Part shown: positions 1 through 7,113 of the stretch, piece after piece
Position numbering within the stretch: position 1 is the first letter of the stretch
Layout: every line of letters starts with the position of its first letter
DNA from: Dyadobacter sp. CY326
GTDB taxonomy: Bacteria; Bacteroidota; Bacteroidia; Cytophagales; Spirosomataceae
Reading direction: 5' to 3'
Length of the DNA: 64,000 bases
Assembly: GCF_021390515.1 (NCBI RefSeq)
Contig: NZ_JAJUXI010000012.1
Location: 186,001 to 250,000 of the forward strand
Program-made: the position numbers and the translations under genes
The notes under the pieces: generated by a model
Databases searched by the model: none
The model's input: only the letters and a program-made list of their open reading frames with translations
What the model was told of the DNA's origin: nothing

Positions 1-775
1 GTTTTACACCTTCCCAGTCACATGCCAAACGCTTTCCTGTGCGCCCAATGCCTGTTTGCACTTCATCCGCAATAAAAAGCACATTATATTTCGTACAAAG
101 CTCGCGAACGCCTTTGAGATAACCTTCCTTGGGAACTACGACACCAGCCTCGCCCTGGATCGGCTCGACCATAAAACCGGCAATATTGGCATCCGATTCA
201 AAGGCATTTTCCAAGGCTTCCAAATCGTCAAAAGGTATTATTTCAAAACCAGGCAAAAACGGTCCATAATCATTCGTGCTCGAAGGATCAGTCGATGCAG
301 AAATGGCAGCCAGCGTCCGGCCCCAGAAGTTGCCCGAAGCGTAAATTGTTTTGGCTTTATTAGGCTCGATTCCTTTCACTTTATAAGCCCATTTCCGCGT
401 CAGTTTCAAAGCAGTTTCCCCGCCTTCCACCCCAGAATTCATCATGAGCACTTTATCGAAACCAAAATACTCGCAAAGAAACTTCTCACATTCTCCAAGC
501 TTATCATTATAAAAAGCCCGCGAAGTAAGCGTTAGCTTTTGCGCCTGCGCAATCATCGCATCCACAATTTTCGGATGACAATGCCCCTGACTAACAGCAC
601 TATAAGCAGACAAAAAATCTAAATACTGCTTCCCCTCCACATCCCAAACATGCACCCCCAGCCCACGTTCCAAAACCACCGGCATAGGCTTATAATTATG
701 CGCCCCATACCGATATTCCAGCTCCATCGCCAGCTGTGAAGCATTCATTTCTATTGTGTCTGTATAGTTCGCCAT
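1..775 (-). CDS. rocD: ornithine aminotransferase, 3' part outside window
   Basis: Only the first 258 residues are inside the window; the frame runs off the left edge. The start ATG is at 775 and the protein begins MANYTDTIEMNASQLAMELE. Family landmarks are clear: an ornithine-aminotransferase-type MMNSGVEGGETA stretch near residue 110, a DPSSTNDYGPFLPGF segment, the IQGEAGVVVP region, and IADEVQTGIGRTGK with the Asp that contacts PLP nitrogen. The PLP lysine lies beyond the edge. The family is a class-III PLP aminotransferase that moves the delta-amino group of ornithine to 2-oxoglutarate, giving glutamate semialdehyde in the cytosol. Acetylornithine aminotransferase is the main alternative, but the N-terminal and MNSGVEGGE signatures fit ornithine aminotransferase better. 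Confidence 0.85.
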   Translation of the reverse strand, partial: MANYTDTIEMNASQLAMELEYRYGAHNYKPMPVVLERGLGVHVWDVEGKQYLDFLSAYSAVSQGHCHPKIVDAMIAQAQKLTLTSRAFYNDKLGECEKFLCEYFGFDKVLMMNSGVEGGETALKLTRKWAYKVKGIEPNKAKTIYASGNFWGRTLAAISASTDPSSTNDYGPFLPGFEIIPFDDLEALENAFESDANIAGFMVEPIQGEAGVVVPKEGYLKGVRELCTKYNVLFIADEVQTGIGRTGKRLACDWEGVK

Positions 776-843
776 TGTATATTTTCGAGCAGTTAGGTTC
801 GTTTTTTGTGTTGTGTAAAAATAAGGAAAAGAAGACGAATGTT

Positions 844-851
844 TATATTTG
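844..851 (+). promoter_or_regulatory. -7 promoter box for the antitoxin/toxin pair
   Basis: TATATTTG matches the Bacteroidota -7 consensus TAnnTTTG. It would start transcription near 857, about 50 nt before the antitoxin ATG. No well-placed TTG -33 element was found, so this is a half-match only. Confidence 0.4.
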
Positions 852-906
852 TAAAAGGCAGGATCGGCTTTCAGGTCAAATGTTTCTGAATTTAAATAAG
901 AAGATT

Positions 907-1140
907 ATGAAGCTCCAATATATTTCAGACAGCCAGGGAATTACCACGGGCGTTTACATTCCCATTACGGAATGGAACGCACTGAAAACCAAATATGCGG
1001 AAATTGAACAGGAAGAAACGGACAACATTCCACAATGGCACAAGGATGTCGTTTTGGAACGACTAGCAGACTTCAAGAAAAATCCTGAGCAAGCGCTTGA
1101 CTTTGACACAGCACTAGATGAAATTGAAAAAGGTCTTTAA
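907..1140 (+). CDS. small antitoxin of a ParE/RelE-type addiction module
   Basis: A 77-residue acidic protein. The ATG at 907 was chosen over an upstream in-frame ATG at 736, because the latter overlaps the start of the divergent aminotransferase and encodes an implausible hydrophobic/basic leader. The C-terminal half (RLADFKKNPEQALDFDTALDEIEKGL) is the helical, acidic toxin-binding tail typical of small 'addiction module component' antitoxins of ParE-like toxins. Its TAA stop overlaps by one base the ATG of the following toxin reading frame (TAATG), the usual translationally coupled layout. The antitoxin looks intact while the toxin frame is broken. The family is assigned by pattern and context, not by a search. 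Confidence 0.6.
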   Translation: MKLQYISDSQGITTGVYIPITEWNALKTKYAEIEQEETDNIPQWHKDVVLERLADFKKNPEQALDFDTALDEIEKGL

Positions 1141-1441
1141 TGTATAAAGTTCAATCCTCCCATTAGCTAGGCAAGACATTCAGGAAGCTGCAATTTGGTA
1201 TAATGAGCAGCAACCAGACTTGGGAAAGCGATTTATCAAATTCATCAAAAGTAAGGTCAAAAGAATTTCCGAAAACCCGCAACTTTATCCGGTTCGTTAT
1301 TATTCCGTGCGTACGGCAGTTGTTGATGTATTTCCATTCATGATTCACTTTATAGTAAACGAGTCTGATGGGACAATTTTGATAACCGCTGTGCTTCACA
1401 CAAGTCAAAGCCCGGAAAAGTGGTTTCAAAGACAACAATAA
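1140..1441 (+). pseudogene. ParE/RelE-type toxin with a frameshift near the start
   Basis: The expected start ATG at 1140-1142 overlaps the antitoxin stop, but its frame reads MYKVQSSH and stops at TAG 1164-1166. One frame over, from 1154, the DNA reads ILPLARQDIQEAAIWYNEQQ and continues through the toxin body (ISENPQLYPVRYY, VDVFPFMIHFIV) to the TAA at 1439-1441. Joining MYKV(Q) to ILPLARQDI gives a normal ParE N-terminus of about 100 residues, so a single base appears to be missing around 1152-1154. An internal TTG at 1220 could start only a shortened protein lacking the first helix. Alternatives are a sequencing error or ribosomal frameshifting; no classical slippery heptamer is visible. 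Confidence 0.7.
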
Positions 1442-1452
1442 ATTAACAAAGC

Positions 1453-1483
1453 TTGAATCATCCGCTGTTCCGGCGTAGCTTTG
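1453..1483 (+). promoter_or_regulatory. promoter of the thiamine-riboswitch transcript
   Basis: TTG at 1453-1455 and TAGCTTTG at 1476-1483 are separated by 20 bp, matching the Bacteroidota -33/-7 arrangement (TTTG, about 19-21 bp, TAnnTTTG). Predicted start of transcription is about 1489, immediately before the first stem of the riboswitch at 1491. Confidence 0.65.
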
Positions 1484-1490
1484 CACTATA

Positions 1491-1568
1491 ATCTCAAGGG
1501 GTGCCCTACCGAACGGGCTGAGATCAAACCCATATGACCTGATCCGGGTAATGCCGGCGTAGGGAGAG
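1491..1568 (+). promoter_or_regulatory. thiamine pyrophosphate (TPP, THI-box) riboswitch
   Basis: The segment carries the conserved THI-box blocks in order: GGGGTGCC at 1498-1505, GGGCTGAGA at about 1516-1524, ACCC..TGACCTGATCCGGGTAATGCCGGCGTAGGGAG at about 1528-1565. Closing bases TCTC (1492-1495) and GAGA (1564-1567) can form P1. It sits about 54 nt before the ATG of a TonB-dependent receptor. TPP binding normally switches off expression, so the receptor should be made when thiamine is scarce. No separate terminator hairpin is visible after it, which suggests control at translation, but that is inference. Confidence 0.95.
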
Positions 1569-1621
1569 AAAAAGCAACCATTTGATAGGTGGCCCCTGCC
1601 TGTTGTAACCAAAAAATCGCA

Positions 1622-4072
1622 ATGCGAAACGTTACTACCTATCTGTTTATATTCATAATCAGCACATTATCATTCCGTTCTGCGTTTGCACAACGATCCA
1701 TTTCAGGCCACGTTACCGATGCGGAAGACGGAAAACCACTGCCCGGCGCAACCATTAAAGCCAGCGACATTCGCGGCACGCAAACCGACGGCTCAGGAAA
1801 TTTCAGTTTGAAAAATATTTCTGAAAACATTCCAACATTAGAAATCTCATACATTGGTTATCAAACCCAAAAATTGCCTTTAACCAATGATAACCAGCTA
1901 GAAATCAAGTTAAGCAAAAGCACTTTTCAAGCCGATGAAGTGATCATTAATGCAACGCGAGCTAATGATAAATCCGCCATGGCTTATAGCACAGTGACCG
2001 CAGAAGCCATTGATAAACAAAACCTTGGACAAGATCTGCCTGTTCTGCTCAACTTCACGCCTTCGCTCGTGAGCACAAGCGATGCAGGCGCGGGCGTCGG
2101 TTATTCGGGCATCAGGATTCGCGGTTCGGATGCGACACGCATTAATGTGACGGTCAATGGCATTCCTTATAATGATGCTGAAAGTCAGGGGGTTTTTTGG
2201 GTGAATATGCCGGATTTTGCTTCTTCCGTTAGCAGCATTCAAATTCAACGCGGCGTGGGAACTTCTACGAATGGCGCTGGTGCTTTCGGAGCTTCGGTTA
2301 ACATTAACACCAACGCATTCCGCAAGGAAGCTTATGCTGAGTTGAACAGCTCTTATGGCTCGTTTAACACATTCAAAAATACATTGAAAGTCGGTTCAGG
2401 GCTGATTAAGGAGAAATTTACATTTGATGCAAGACTGTCTCGCGTTTCTTCGGATGGTTATGTGGATCGGGCTTCATCGGAGCTGCATTCTTATTATTTA
2501 TCTGGCGGATTCTTTGGTAAAAAGAGTTTTGTGCGGGTGAATGTGTTTTCGGGCAACGAGCGGACTTACCAATCATGGAATGGCGTTCCGGAAGCCAAGT
2601 TGCGTGGAGACCGCGAAGGTGTTTTAAGCTACATTGATCGGAATGGTTTGAGTGAAAAAGATGCGCAGAATTTGCTTGATTCGGATAATCGCACTTACAA
2701 CTCTTACACATACAAAAACGAGGTTGATAATTACCGGCAAGATCATTACCAGATTGTTTCTTCGCATAATTTGAGCGATAAATGGATCTTTAACCTCAAT
2801 GCATTTTTAGTTCGCGGACTTGGTTATTATGAGCAATCCAGGATGGGTGATAATTACAGCAATTATAATTTGCCCAATGTCGTGGTTGGAAAAGACACGT
2901 TGACGAGCACGGATCTAACCCGTCGCCGCTGGCTCGATAATTATTTTTATGGCTCCACTTTTTCCTTGGAATACAACAGTTTTAAAAAGCTGACTGCCAG
3001 CTTCGGCGGCGGCTATAACAAATATGACGGCGACCATTACGGGCGCATCATCTGGGCGCGCAATGCTGGAGACATTGAAAACGATCATCAATATTATCTC
3101 AGCAAAGGCATTAAAAAGGATTTCAATATTTACGGAAAGCTATATTACCAGCTCACCCCGAAGCTGAATGCTTTTGTCGATTTACAATTCAGAACCGTAA
3201 GCCACAACATTCAAGGCACTGATAACGATCAGATTGCATTGGCATTTGACCAGTCTTATTCATTTTTCAATCCAAAAGCAGGTTTAACATATCAATTAGC
3301 GGATCAAAGTTCGATTTATGCATCTTACAGTGTAGGAAATCGCGAGCCTAACCGCGATGATTTTACTTCATCAACGACAGGTTTAATCCCAAAAAGCGAG
3401 CAGTTGCAGAATGTTGAAGCTGGTTTCAAAACGCAGCGTGGGATTTGGGCTTTCTCGGCCAACTATTATCTGATGGCTTATAAAAACCAACTCGTTTTAA
3501 CTGGTCAAATTAATGATGTTGGAAATTCGGTTCGCGTCAATGTTCCAAAAAGTTACCGCACCGGAATTGAGCTGGAAGGTGCCATAGCATTGAGTAAAGC
3601 TTTAAAATGGAATGTAAACGCAACATTCAGCCAAAACAAGATCAAGGATTTTACAGAATATGTTATCAACTATGACACTGGCGATTACAACACAATCAGC
3701 CACGGCAAGTCAGACATTTCTTTCTCGCCCAATGCCATAGCAGGCAGTCAGCTGACTTACATCATTAGAAAAGACCTCGAATTAGCATTGCTCAGCAAAT
3801 ATGTAGGCAAGCAATATTTGGACAACACATCGTCCGAAACCCGCAAGCTCGACGCCTACTTCACCAACGACGTCCGCCTTTCCTGGACGATCCGGCCAAG
3901 TTGGGCGCGTGAAATTTCCTTCAATTTACTAGTCAACAATGTGCTCGAAGAAAAATACGAATCCAACGGCTACACATACGGATATTTCGCCGGCGGCGCA
4001 TTGACACAAGAGAATTTTTACTTTCCGCAAGCAGGCAGGAATTTTCTGGTTGGGGTGAATTTTAGGTTTTGA
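1622..4072 (+). CDS. TonB-dependent receptor, probable thiamine/thiamine-derivative transporter
   Basis: An 816-residue outer-membrane receptor. The ATG at 1622 gives a signal peptide (MRNVTTYLFIFIISTLSFRSAFA). Then come a carboxypeptidase-like regulatory domain (about 25-105, with ISGHVTDAEDGKPLPGATI and SYIGYQ), a plug domain (about 115-240; IRIRGSDATRINVTVNGIPYN, IQIQRGVG) and a beta barrel ending in the aromatic residue of VGVNFRF. The upstream ATG-like start at 1589 would place the start inside the riboswitch-to-RBS linker and is rejected. The substrate is inferred from the TPP riboswitch directly upstream; thiamine-regulated receptors of this type are known in Bacteroidota. The usual inner-membrane partner PnuT and thiamine pyrophosphokinase are not adjacent, so uptake across the inner membrane must be encoded elsewhere. 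Confidence 0.9.
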   Translation: MRNVTTYLFIFIISTLSFRSAFAQRSISGHVTDAEDGKPLPGATIKASDIRGTQTDGSGNFSLKNISENIPTLEISYIGYQTQKLPLTNDNQLEIKLSKSTFQADEVIINATRANDKSAMAYSTVTAEAIDKQNLGQDLPVLLNFTPSLVSTSDAGAGVGYSGIRIRGSDATRINVTVNGIPYNDAESQGVFWVNMPDFASSVSSIQIQRGVGTSTNGAGAFGASVNINTNAFRKEAYAELNSSYGSFNTFKNTLKVGSGLIKEKFTFDARLSRVSSDGYVDRASSELHSYYLSGGFFGKKSFVRVNVFSGNERTYQSWNGVPEAKLRGDREGVLSYIDRNGLSEKDAQNLLDSDNRTYNSYTYKNEVDNYRQDHYQIVSSHNLSDKWIFNLNAFLVRGLGYYEQSRMGDNYSNYNLPNVVVGKDTLTSTDLTRRRWLDNYFYGSTFSLEYNSFKKLTASFGGGYNKYDGDHYGRIIWARNAGDIENDHQYYLSKGIKKDFNIYGKLYYQLTPKLNAFVDLQFRTVSHNIQGTDNDQIALAFDQSYSFFNPKAGLTYQLADQSSIYASYSVGNREPNRDDFTSSTTGLIPKSEQLQNVEAGFKTQRGIWAFSANYYLMAYKNQLVLTGQINDVGNSVRVNVPKSYRTGIELEGAIALSKALKWNVNATFSQNKIKDFTEYVINYDTGDYNTISHGKSDISFSPNAIAGSQLTYIIRKDLELALLSKYVGKQYLDNTSSETRKLDAYFTNDVRLSWTIRPSWAREISFNLLVNNVLEEKYESNGYTYGYFAGGALTQENFYFPQAGRNFLVGVNFRF

Positions 4073-4114
4073 TTTCGGTTTCCAAAATCTAAGTTCTTAG
4101 GTCATGGTTTTTCT

Positions 4115-4155
4115 GAAAATTGGTTTAAGTTTGAACATTACTTAAACCAATTTTC
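4115..4155. promoter_or_regulatory. 16-bp perfect inverted repeat, operator or terminator
   Basis: Arms GAAAATTGGTTTAAGT (4115-4130) and ACTTAAACCAATTTTC (4140-4155) are perfect inverted repeats with a 9-nt spacer. The left arm overlaps a -7 box TAAGTTTG at 4126-4133. The site lies between the receptor stop (4072) and the next start (4174). The overlap with a promoter box favours an operator bound by the HTH-containing antitoxin; the weak TTTT after the right arm leaves a role as receptor terminator possible. Confidence 0.6.
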
Positions 4156-4173
4156 CACACTATTCCATAAAAG

Positions 4174-4848
4174 ATGACTTCCGAAACACAGAACGCCTTT
4201 GGGCTAGGAACCGGACTCTACACAGTTCCCGACATTGCATCTATCCTAAACCTTCCCCAACCCAAAGTCAGAAGGTGGCTTAAAGATTACTGGAATAATC
4301 AATTCGCAGACAATGATCGATCTTTATTTTCCAGTGGTTCGGGAAACGAGTTGGTGACCAACTTTTACACATTAATTGAATTCTTTGCTTTTTATCAGCT
4401 TAGGCAAGAAGGTGTGACTACGCAAAAGATCGTTAAGGCTCACAAAGTGCTTAGTGAAACATTTGAAACAAGATATCCATTTGCCAAATCCAACATATTC
4501 ACCGATGGACGCCATGTGTTGTTTGCAGGCAAAGTTGGTGAAATAATCAGGGCAGATGAGACTTTACAAATCACAATTAAAGAAATATTCGAGCCATTTT
4601 GCAGGAAAATAGATTTTAATAAAAATGACCTTGCTGAACGATTCTTCCCATTGGGAAAAGATCATAGCATTGTAATCGACCCTAAAAGGCAGTTTGGCCA
4701 GCCTGTTATTGGCAACACAAATATTCTTTCCGAGAGTGTATTTAATTTATTCCGTGGCGGTGAGTCCATTGAAGTAATTCAACGACTGTATGAATTGACG
4801 AAAGCGCAGGTGAATGATGCCATTTTCTATCACCAGCACGCGGCATGA
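4174..4848 (+). CDS. DUF433-family antitoxin with N-terminal MerR-like helix-turn-helix
   Basis: A 224-residue protein. Residues about 14-40 (LYTVPDIASILNLPQPKVRRWLKDYW) look like a MerR/excisionase-type DNA-binding helix-turn-helix. Residues about 165-220 (DPKRQFGQPVIGNTNILSESVFNLFRGGESIEVIQRLYELTKAQV) match the DUF433 pattern, in which the segment after 'G.P.I.GT' forms a second HTH-like fold. DUF433 proteins paired with DUF5615 PIN-like proteins are predicted type II toxin-antitoxin modules. The stop codon overlaps the next ATG (ATGA at 4845-4848), indicating translational coupling. The middle part is unassigned. The inverted repeat at 4115-4155 is a plausible autoregulatory operator. Confidence 0.7.
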   Translation: MTSETQNAFGLGTGLYTVPDIASILNLPQPKVRRWLKDYWNNQFADNDRSLFSSGSGNELVTNFYTLIEFFAFYQLRQEGVTTQKIVKAHKVLSETFETRYPFAKSNIFTDGRHVLFAGKVGEIIRADETLQITIKEIFEPFCRKIDFNKNDLAERFFPLGKDHSIVIDPKRQFGQPVIGNTNILSESVFNLFRGGESIEVIQRLYELTKAQVNDAIFYHQHAA

Positions 4849-5246
4849 CAAGAATTTACATTGACGAAAACATCTCTCCACATATTGCCGCAGGATTAGA
4901 CATTTTAGAAAAGCCGCTAGGATCTAACTTTGAAGTTGTGTCGATAATCACCGTCTTTGGTAAAGGCGCTCTGGATGAAGATTGGCTGCCAAAAATTGGT
5001 GCTGAAAGAGCCGTGGTAATCACACAGGACTTAAACATCCACAGGACTAAGAGTCAACGACGGCTTTTTGAAGAGCATCAAGTCGGCGTTTTTTTCCTAA
5101 GTCCGCCCTCTAAGAACGGATATCAATACTGGGAAATGGTTGAACAAATCATTAGACGCTGGCAGGAAATCAAAAAGCTTTGCAAAGAGCAGCGACCATT
5201 TGCATTTCGTTGCACATCCAGAAGCAACAACTTTGAACGCTTGTAA
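4845..5246 (+). CDS. DUF5615 PIN-like predicted toxin nuclease
   Basis: A 133-residue protein starting MTRIYIDENISPHIAAGL. The N-terminal IDENIS acidic pair, the later VVITQDLNI and the hydrophobic FFLSPP strand follow the DUF5615 (Mut7-C/PIN-like) pattern, in which clustered acidic residues bind a metal for RNA cleavage. By family knowledge these are candidate toxin RNases; nothing in the sequence proves toxicity. It overlaps the DUF433 gene by 4 nt. The last 25 residues are rich in Arg, Cys and Ser and do not resemble the family core. No second gene follows in the same unit; hemE starts after a 62-bp gap. Confidence 0.7.
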   Translation: MTRIYIDENISPHIAAGLDILEKPLGSNFEVVSIITVFGKGALDEDWLPKIGAERAVVITQDLNIHRTKSQRRLFEEHQVGVFFLSPPSKNGYQYWEMVEQIIRRWQEIKKLCKEQRPFAFRCTSRSNNFERL

Positions 5247-5296
5247 TCAATACACTTTTCTTGACTAATGACCGTGCGACCTTACCGCTTTCTCCC

Positions 5297-5304
5297 TAAC
5301 TTTG
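5297..5304 (+). promoter_or_regulatory. -7 box directly in front of hemE
   Basis: TAACTTTG matches TAnnTTTG and ends 4 nt before the hemE ATG. If used, the mRNA would be nearly leaderless. No TTG lies about 20 bp upstream (the nearest is at 5261-5263), so the match is partial. Confidence 0.35.
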
Positions 5305-5308
5305 CCCT

Positions 5309-6334
5309 ATGGAATTGAAAAATGATCTTTTGCTTCGGGCGGCGCGTGGGGAGAAAACGGAACGTACTCCCGTTTGGATGATGCGGCAGGCTGGCCGGAT
5401 TTTGGCTGAATATAGAGCGGTTCGTGCACAGGCTGGAAGTTTTATAAAGTTGGCGACAACGCCGGAAATGGCTGCTGAGGTTACATTGCAACCTGTTGAT
5501 TTGCTGGGTGTTGATGCGGCCATTATATTTTCAGACATTCTGGTGATTCCGGAAGCGATGGGGTTGCCTTATGAAATGGTGGAAAAAAGTGGGCCGATTT
5601 TTCCGGCAACAGTTCATACGATTCAAGACCTTGATAAACTGCACATTGCGGAGCCGGAAACGGATTTGAAATATGTTTTGGACGCGATTAAGCTGACCAA
5701 GACGGGGTTAGCAGGACGTGTGCCATTGATTGGATTTGCGGGAGCGCCTTTTACTATTTTCTGTTACATGACGGAAGGCAAGGGCTCAAAGACATTCTCT
5801 GTCGCAAAAAAGCATCTTTACGCCGATCCCGAATTCTCCCATTTGTTACTCCAAAAAATAACGGATAGCACTATTGCTTACTTGAAAGCGCAAGTTGTTG
5901 CCGGGGCAAACCTTGTTCAAATATTCGATTCCTGGGCTGGGATTCTGTCGCCTGAGCAATACAACACGTTTTCTTTGCCTTATATCAAACAGATTTGCGA
6001 CGCCATTGACGAAGTGCCAGTGACTGTTTTTGCCAAAGGTGCTTTCTTTGCTCGCAAAGCCATTTCAGAGCTGAGCTGCTCAGTTGTGGGCTTGGATTGG
6101 AATATGGACATTGCGGAATCACGTGAGTTAATTCCTACCAAAACATTGCAAGGAAATCTTGACCCTTGCGTGCTATACGCTTCATATGACCAAATCCGGA
6201 AAGAGGTGAAAAACATGGTGCAGCAATTCGGCACACAGCGTTACATTGCCAATTTAGGCCATGGCGTTTATCCGGACACAGATCCTGATAAAGTGCGTTG
6301 TTTCATCGAATCCGTTAAAGAATTTTCTTCCTAG
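5309..6334 (+). CDS. hemE: uroporphyrinogen decarboxylase
   Basis: A 341-residue cytosolic enzyme of haem synthesis. It removes the four acetate carboxyl groups of uroporphyrinogen III to give coproporphyrinogen III. The N-terminal signature RTPVWMMRQAGR (about 20-31) and the second signature GFAGAPFT (about 145-152) are present, as is the FSDILVIPEAMG stretch carrying the conserved active-site Asp. Length matches the family. The ATG at 5309 is the only sensible start. No other haem genes are adjacent; a phosphatase gene follows after 12 nt and is probably co-transcribed. Confidence 0.97.
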   Translation: MELKNDLLLRAARGEKTERTPVWMMRQAGRILAEYRAVRAQAGSFIKLATTPEMAAEVTLQPVDLLGVDAAIIFSDILVIPEAMGLPYEMVEKSGPIFPATVHTIQDLDKLHIAEPETDLKYVLDAIKLTKTGLAGRVPLIGFAGAPFTIFCYMTEGKGSKTFSVAKKHLYADPEFSHLLLQKITDSTIAYLKAQVVAGANLVQIFDSWAGILSPEQYNTFSLPYIKQICDAIDEVPVTVFAKGAFFARKAISELSCSVVGLDWNMDIAESRELIPTKTLQGNLDPCVLYASYDQIRKEVKNMVQQFGTQRYIANLGHGVYPDTDPDKVRCFIESVKEFSS

Positions 6335-6346
6335 TCACTCCTTATT

Positions 6347-6877
6347 ATGGCTTTATCCAAAACAAAATGCGTATTCCTCGACCGCGACGGAGTGCTGAAT
6401 GAGGATTGCCCGGATTACTTATACGAACTGGAAAAACTGGTGATTCCCGATGGTGTGCCGGAAGCACTTAAAGCATTAAAAGAAGCAGGTTTCTTGCTAA
6501 TCGTAGTGACGAACCAGGCTGGGATTGCGAAAGGACTTTACTCGGCTGATCATGTTTATGCGATCCATAAAGCTATGCAGCAAGTGTCTGATAACGCTTT
6601 GGATGACTTGTATTTTTCACCTTATCATCCAAGCGTTTCAGGCGTTTCGCTTTCGCGGAAACCTGGTTCGCTAATGCTTGAAAAAGCAATTGCGAAATAT
6701 GATATTGATGTGGAGCAATCCTGGATGATCGGGGATCGCGACCGGGATATGGAGGCTGGTAAAAATGCAGGAGTAAGAACAATTCAGATTGTTCCTGAAA
6801 CAGAAGCTTCAACAGGCGATTTTGCTGCGGTCAGTTTGTTCGAAGCAGCTAAAATCATCCTTGGTAATAAAATTTAG
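6347..6877 (+). CDS. D-glycero-D-manno-heptose-1,7-bisphosphate 7-phosphatase-like HAD-IIIA phosphatase
   Basis: A 176-residue HAD-superfamily phosphatase. Motif I is FLDRDGVLNED (nucleophile Asp12, acid Asp14), motif II VVTNQAGIAKG (about 53-63), and motif IV GDRDRDMEAG. This is the GmhB/HisB-N group, which removes the 7-phosphate during ADP-heptose synthesis for LPS. Unlike typical GmhB, the zinc loop normally written C-x-H...C-x-C-RKP has serine at the cysteine positions (Ser91, Ser101, Ser103; His94 kept), so it probably lacks the structural zinc. The substrate is therefore less certain. It starts 12 nt after hemE and its stop overlaps the convergent small lipoprotein gene. Confidence 0.8.
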   Translation: MALSKTKCVFLDRDGVLNEDCPDYLYELEKLVIPDGVPEALKALKEAGFLLIVVTNQAGIAKGLYSADHVYAIHKAMQQVSDNALDDLYFSPYHPSVSGVSLSRKPGSLMLEKAIAKYDIDVEQSWMIGDRDRDMEAGKNAGVRTIQIVPETEASTGDFAAVSLFEAAKIILGNKI

Positions 6878-7002
6878 ACTCTTTCAGCAGGCACTGGCTG
6901 AGTTACTTTATGTGTAGAACCGTAAGCTGGGCAGGCGTGTTTCGTGCAAGATGCAAACGCCAATGAACCGCAAATCGTAAGGAGCAGTAATGTCTTTTTC
7001 AT
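6874..7002 (-). CDS. small 42-residue lipoprotein
   Basis: The ORF could be opened to 7095, but the ATG at 7002 starts a proper lipoprotein signal (MKKTLLLLTICGSLAFASC, lipobox cysteine at residue 19). The longer version would run back through the terminator hairpin of the upstream gene. The mature part is only about 24 residues and includes HACPAYGS; similar tiny lipoproteins with a CPAY motif are my recollection for Bacteroidota and were not checked. A -7 box TATTTTTG lies at 7032-7039 on this strand. The 3' end overlaps the end of the convergent phosphatase gene by 4 nt. Function unknown. Confidence 0.65.
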   Translation of the reverse strand: MKKTLLLLTICGSLAFASCTKHACPAYGSTHKVTQPVPAERV

Positions 7003-7049
7003 TTTTCCTGTTTGTGTAAAATTTGTCACCGCAAAAATATAAAAAATAA

Positions 7050-7099
7050 TTCTTTGAATGAGTGTTTCAGTTTGACTAATAACGAACTCATTCAAAGAA
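7050..7099 (-). terminator. terminator of the arginine decarboxylase gene
   Basis: Perfect 14-bp arms TTCTTTGAATGAGT (7050-7063) and ACTCATTCAAAGAA (7086-7099) are followed, in the minus-strand direction, by a T-rich run (about 7041-7050). It lies 14 nt after the decarboxylase stop at 7114. Confidence 0.75.
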
Positions 7100-7113
7100 C
7101 TTTATATCAATGG

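Noticed and set aside
1163..1612. 149-codon minus-strand frame across the toxin and riboswitch
   Set aside because: It would run through the TPP riboswitch and the toxin remnant; the protein has no recognisable pattern.
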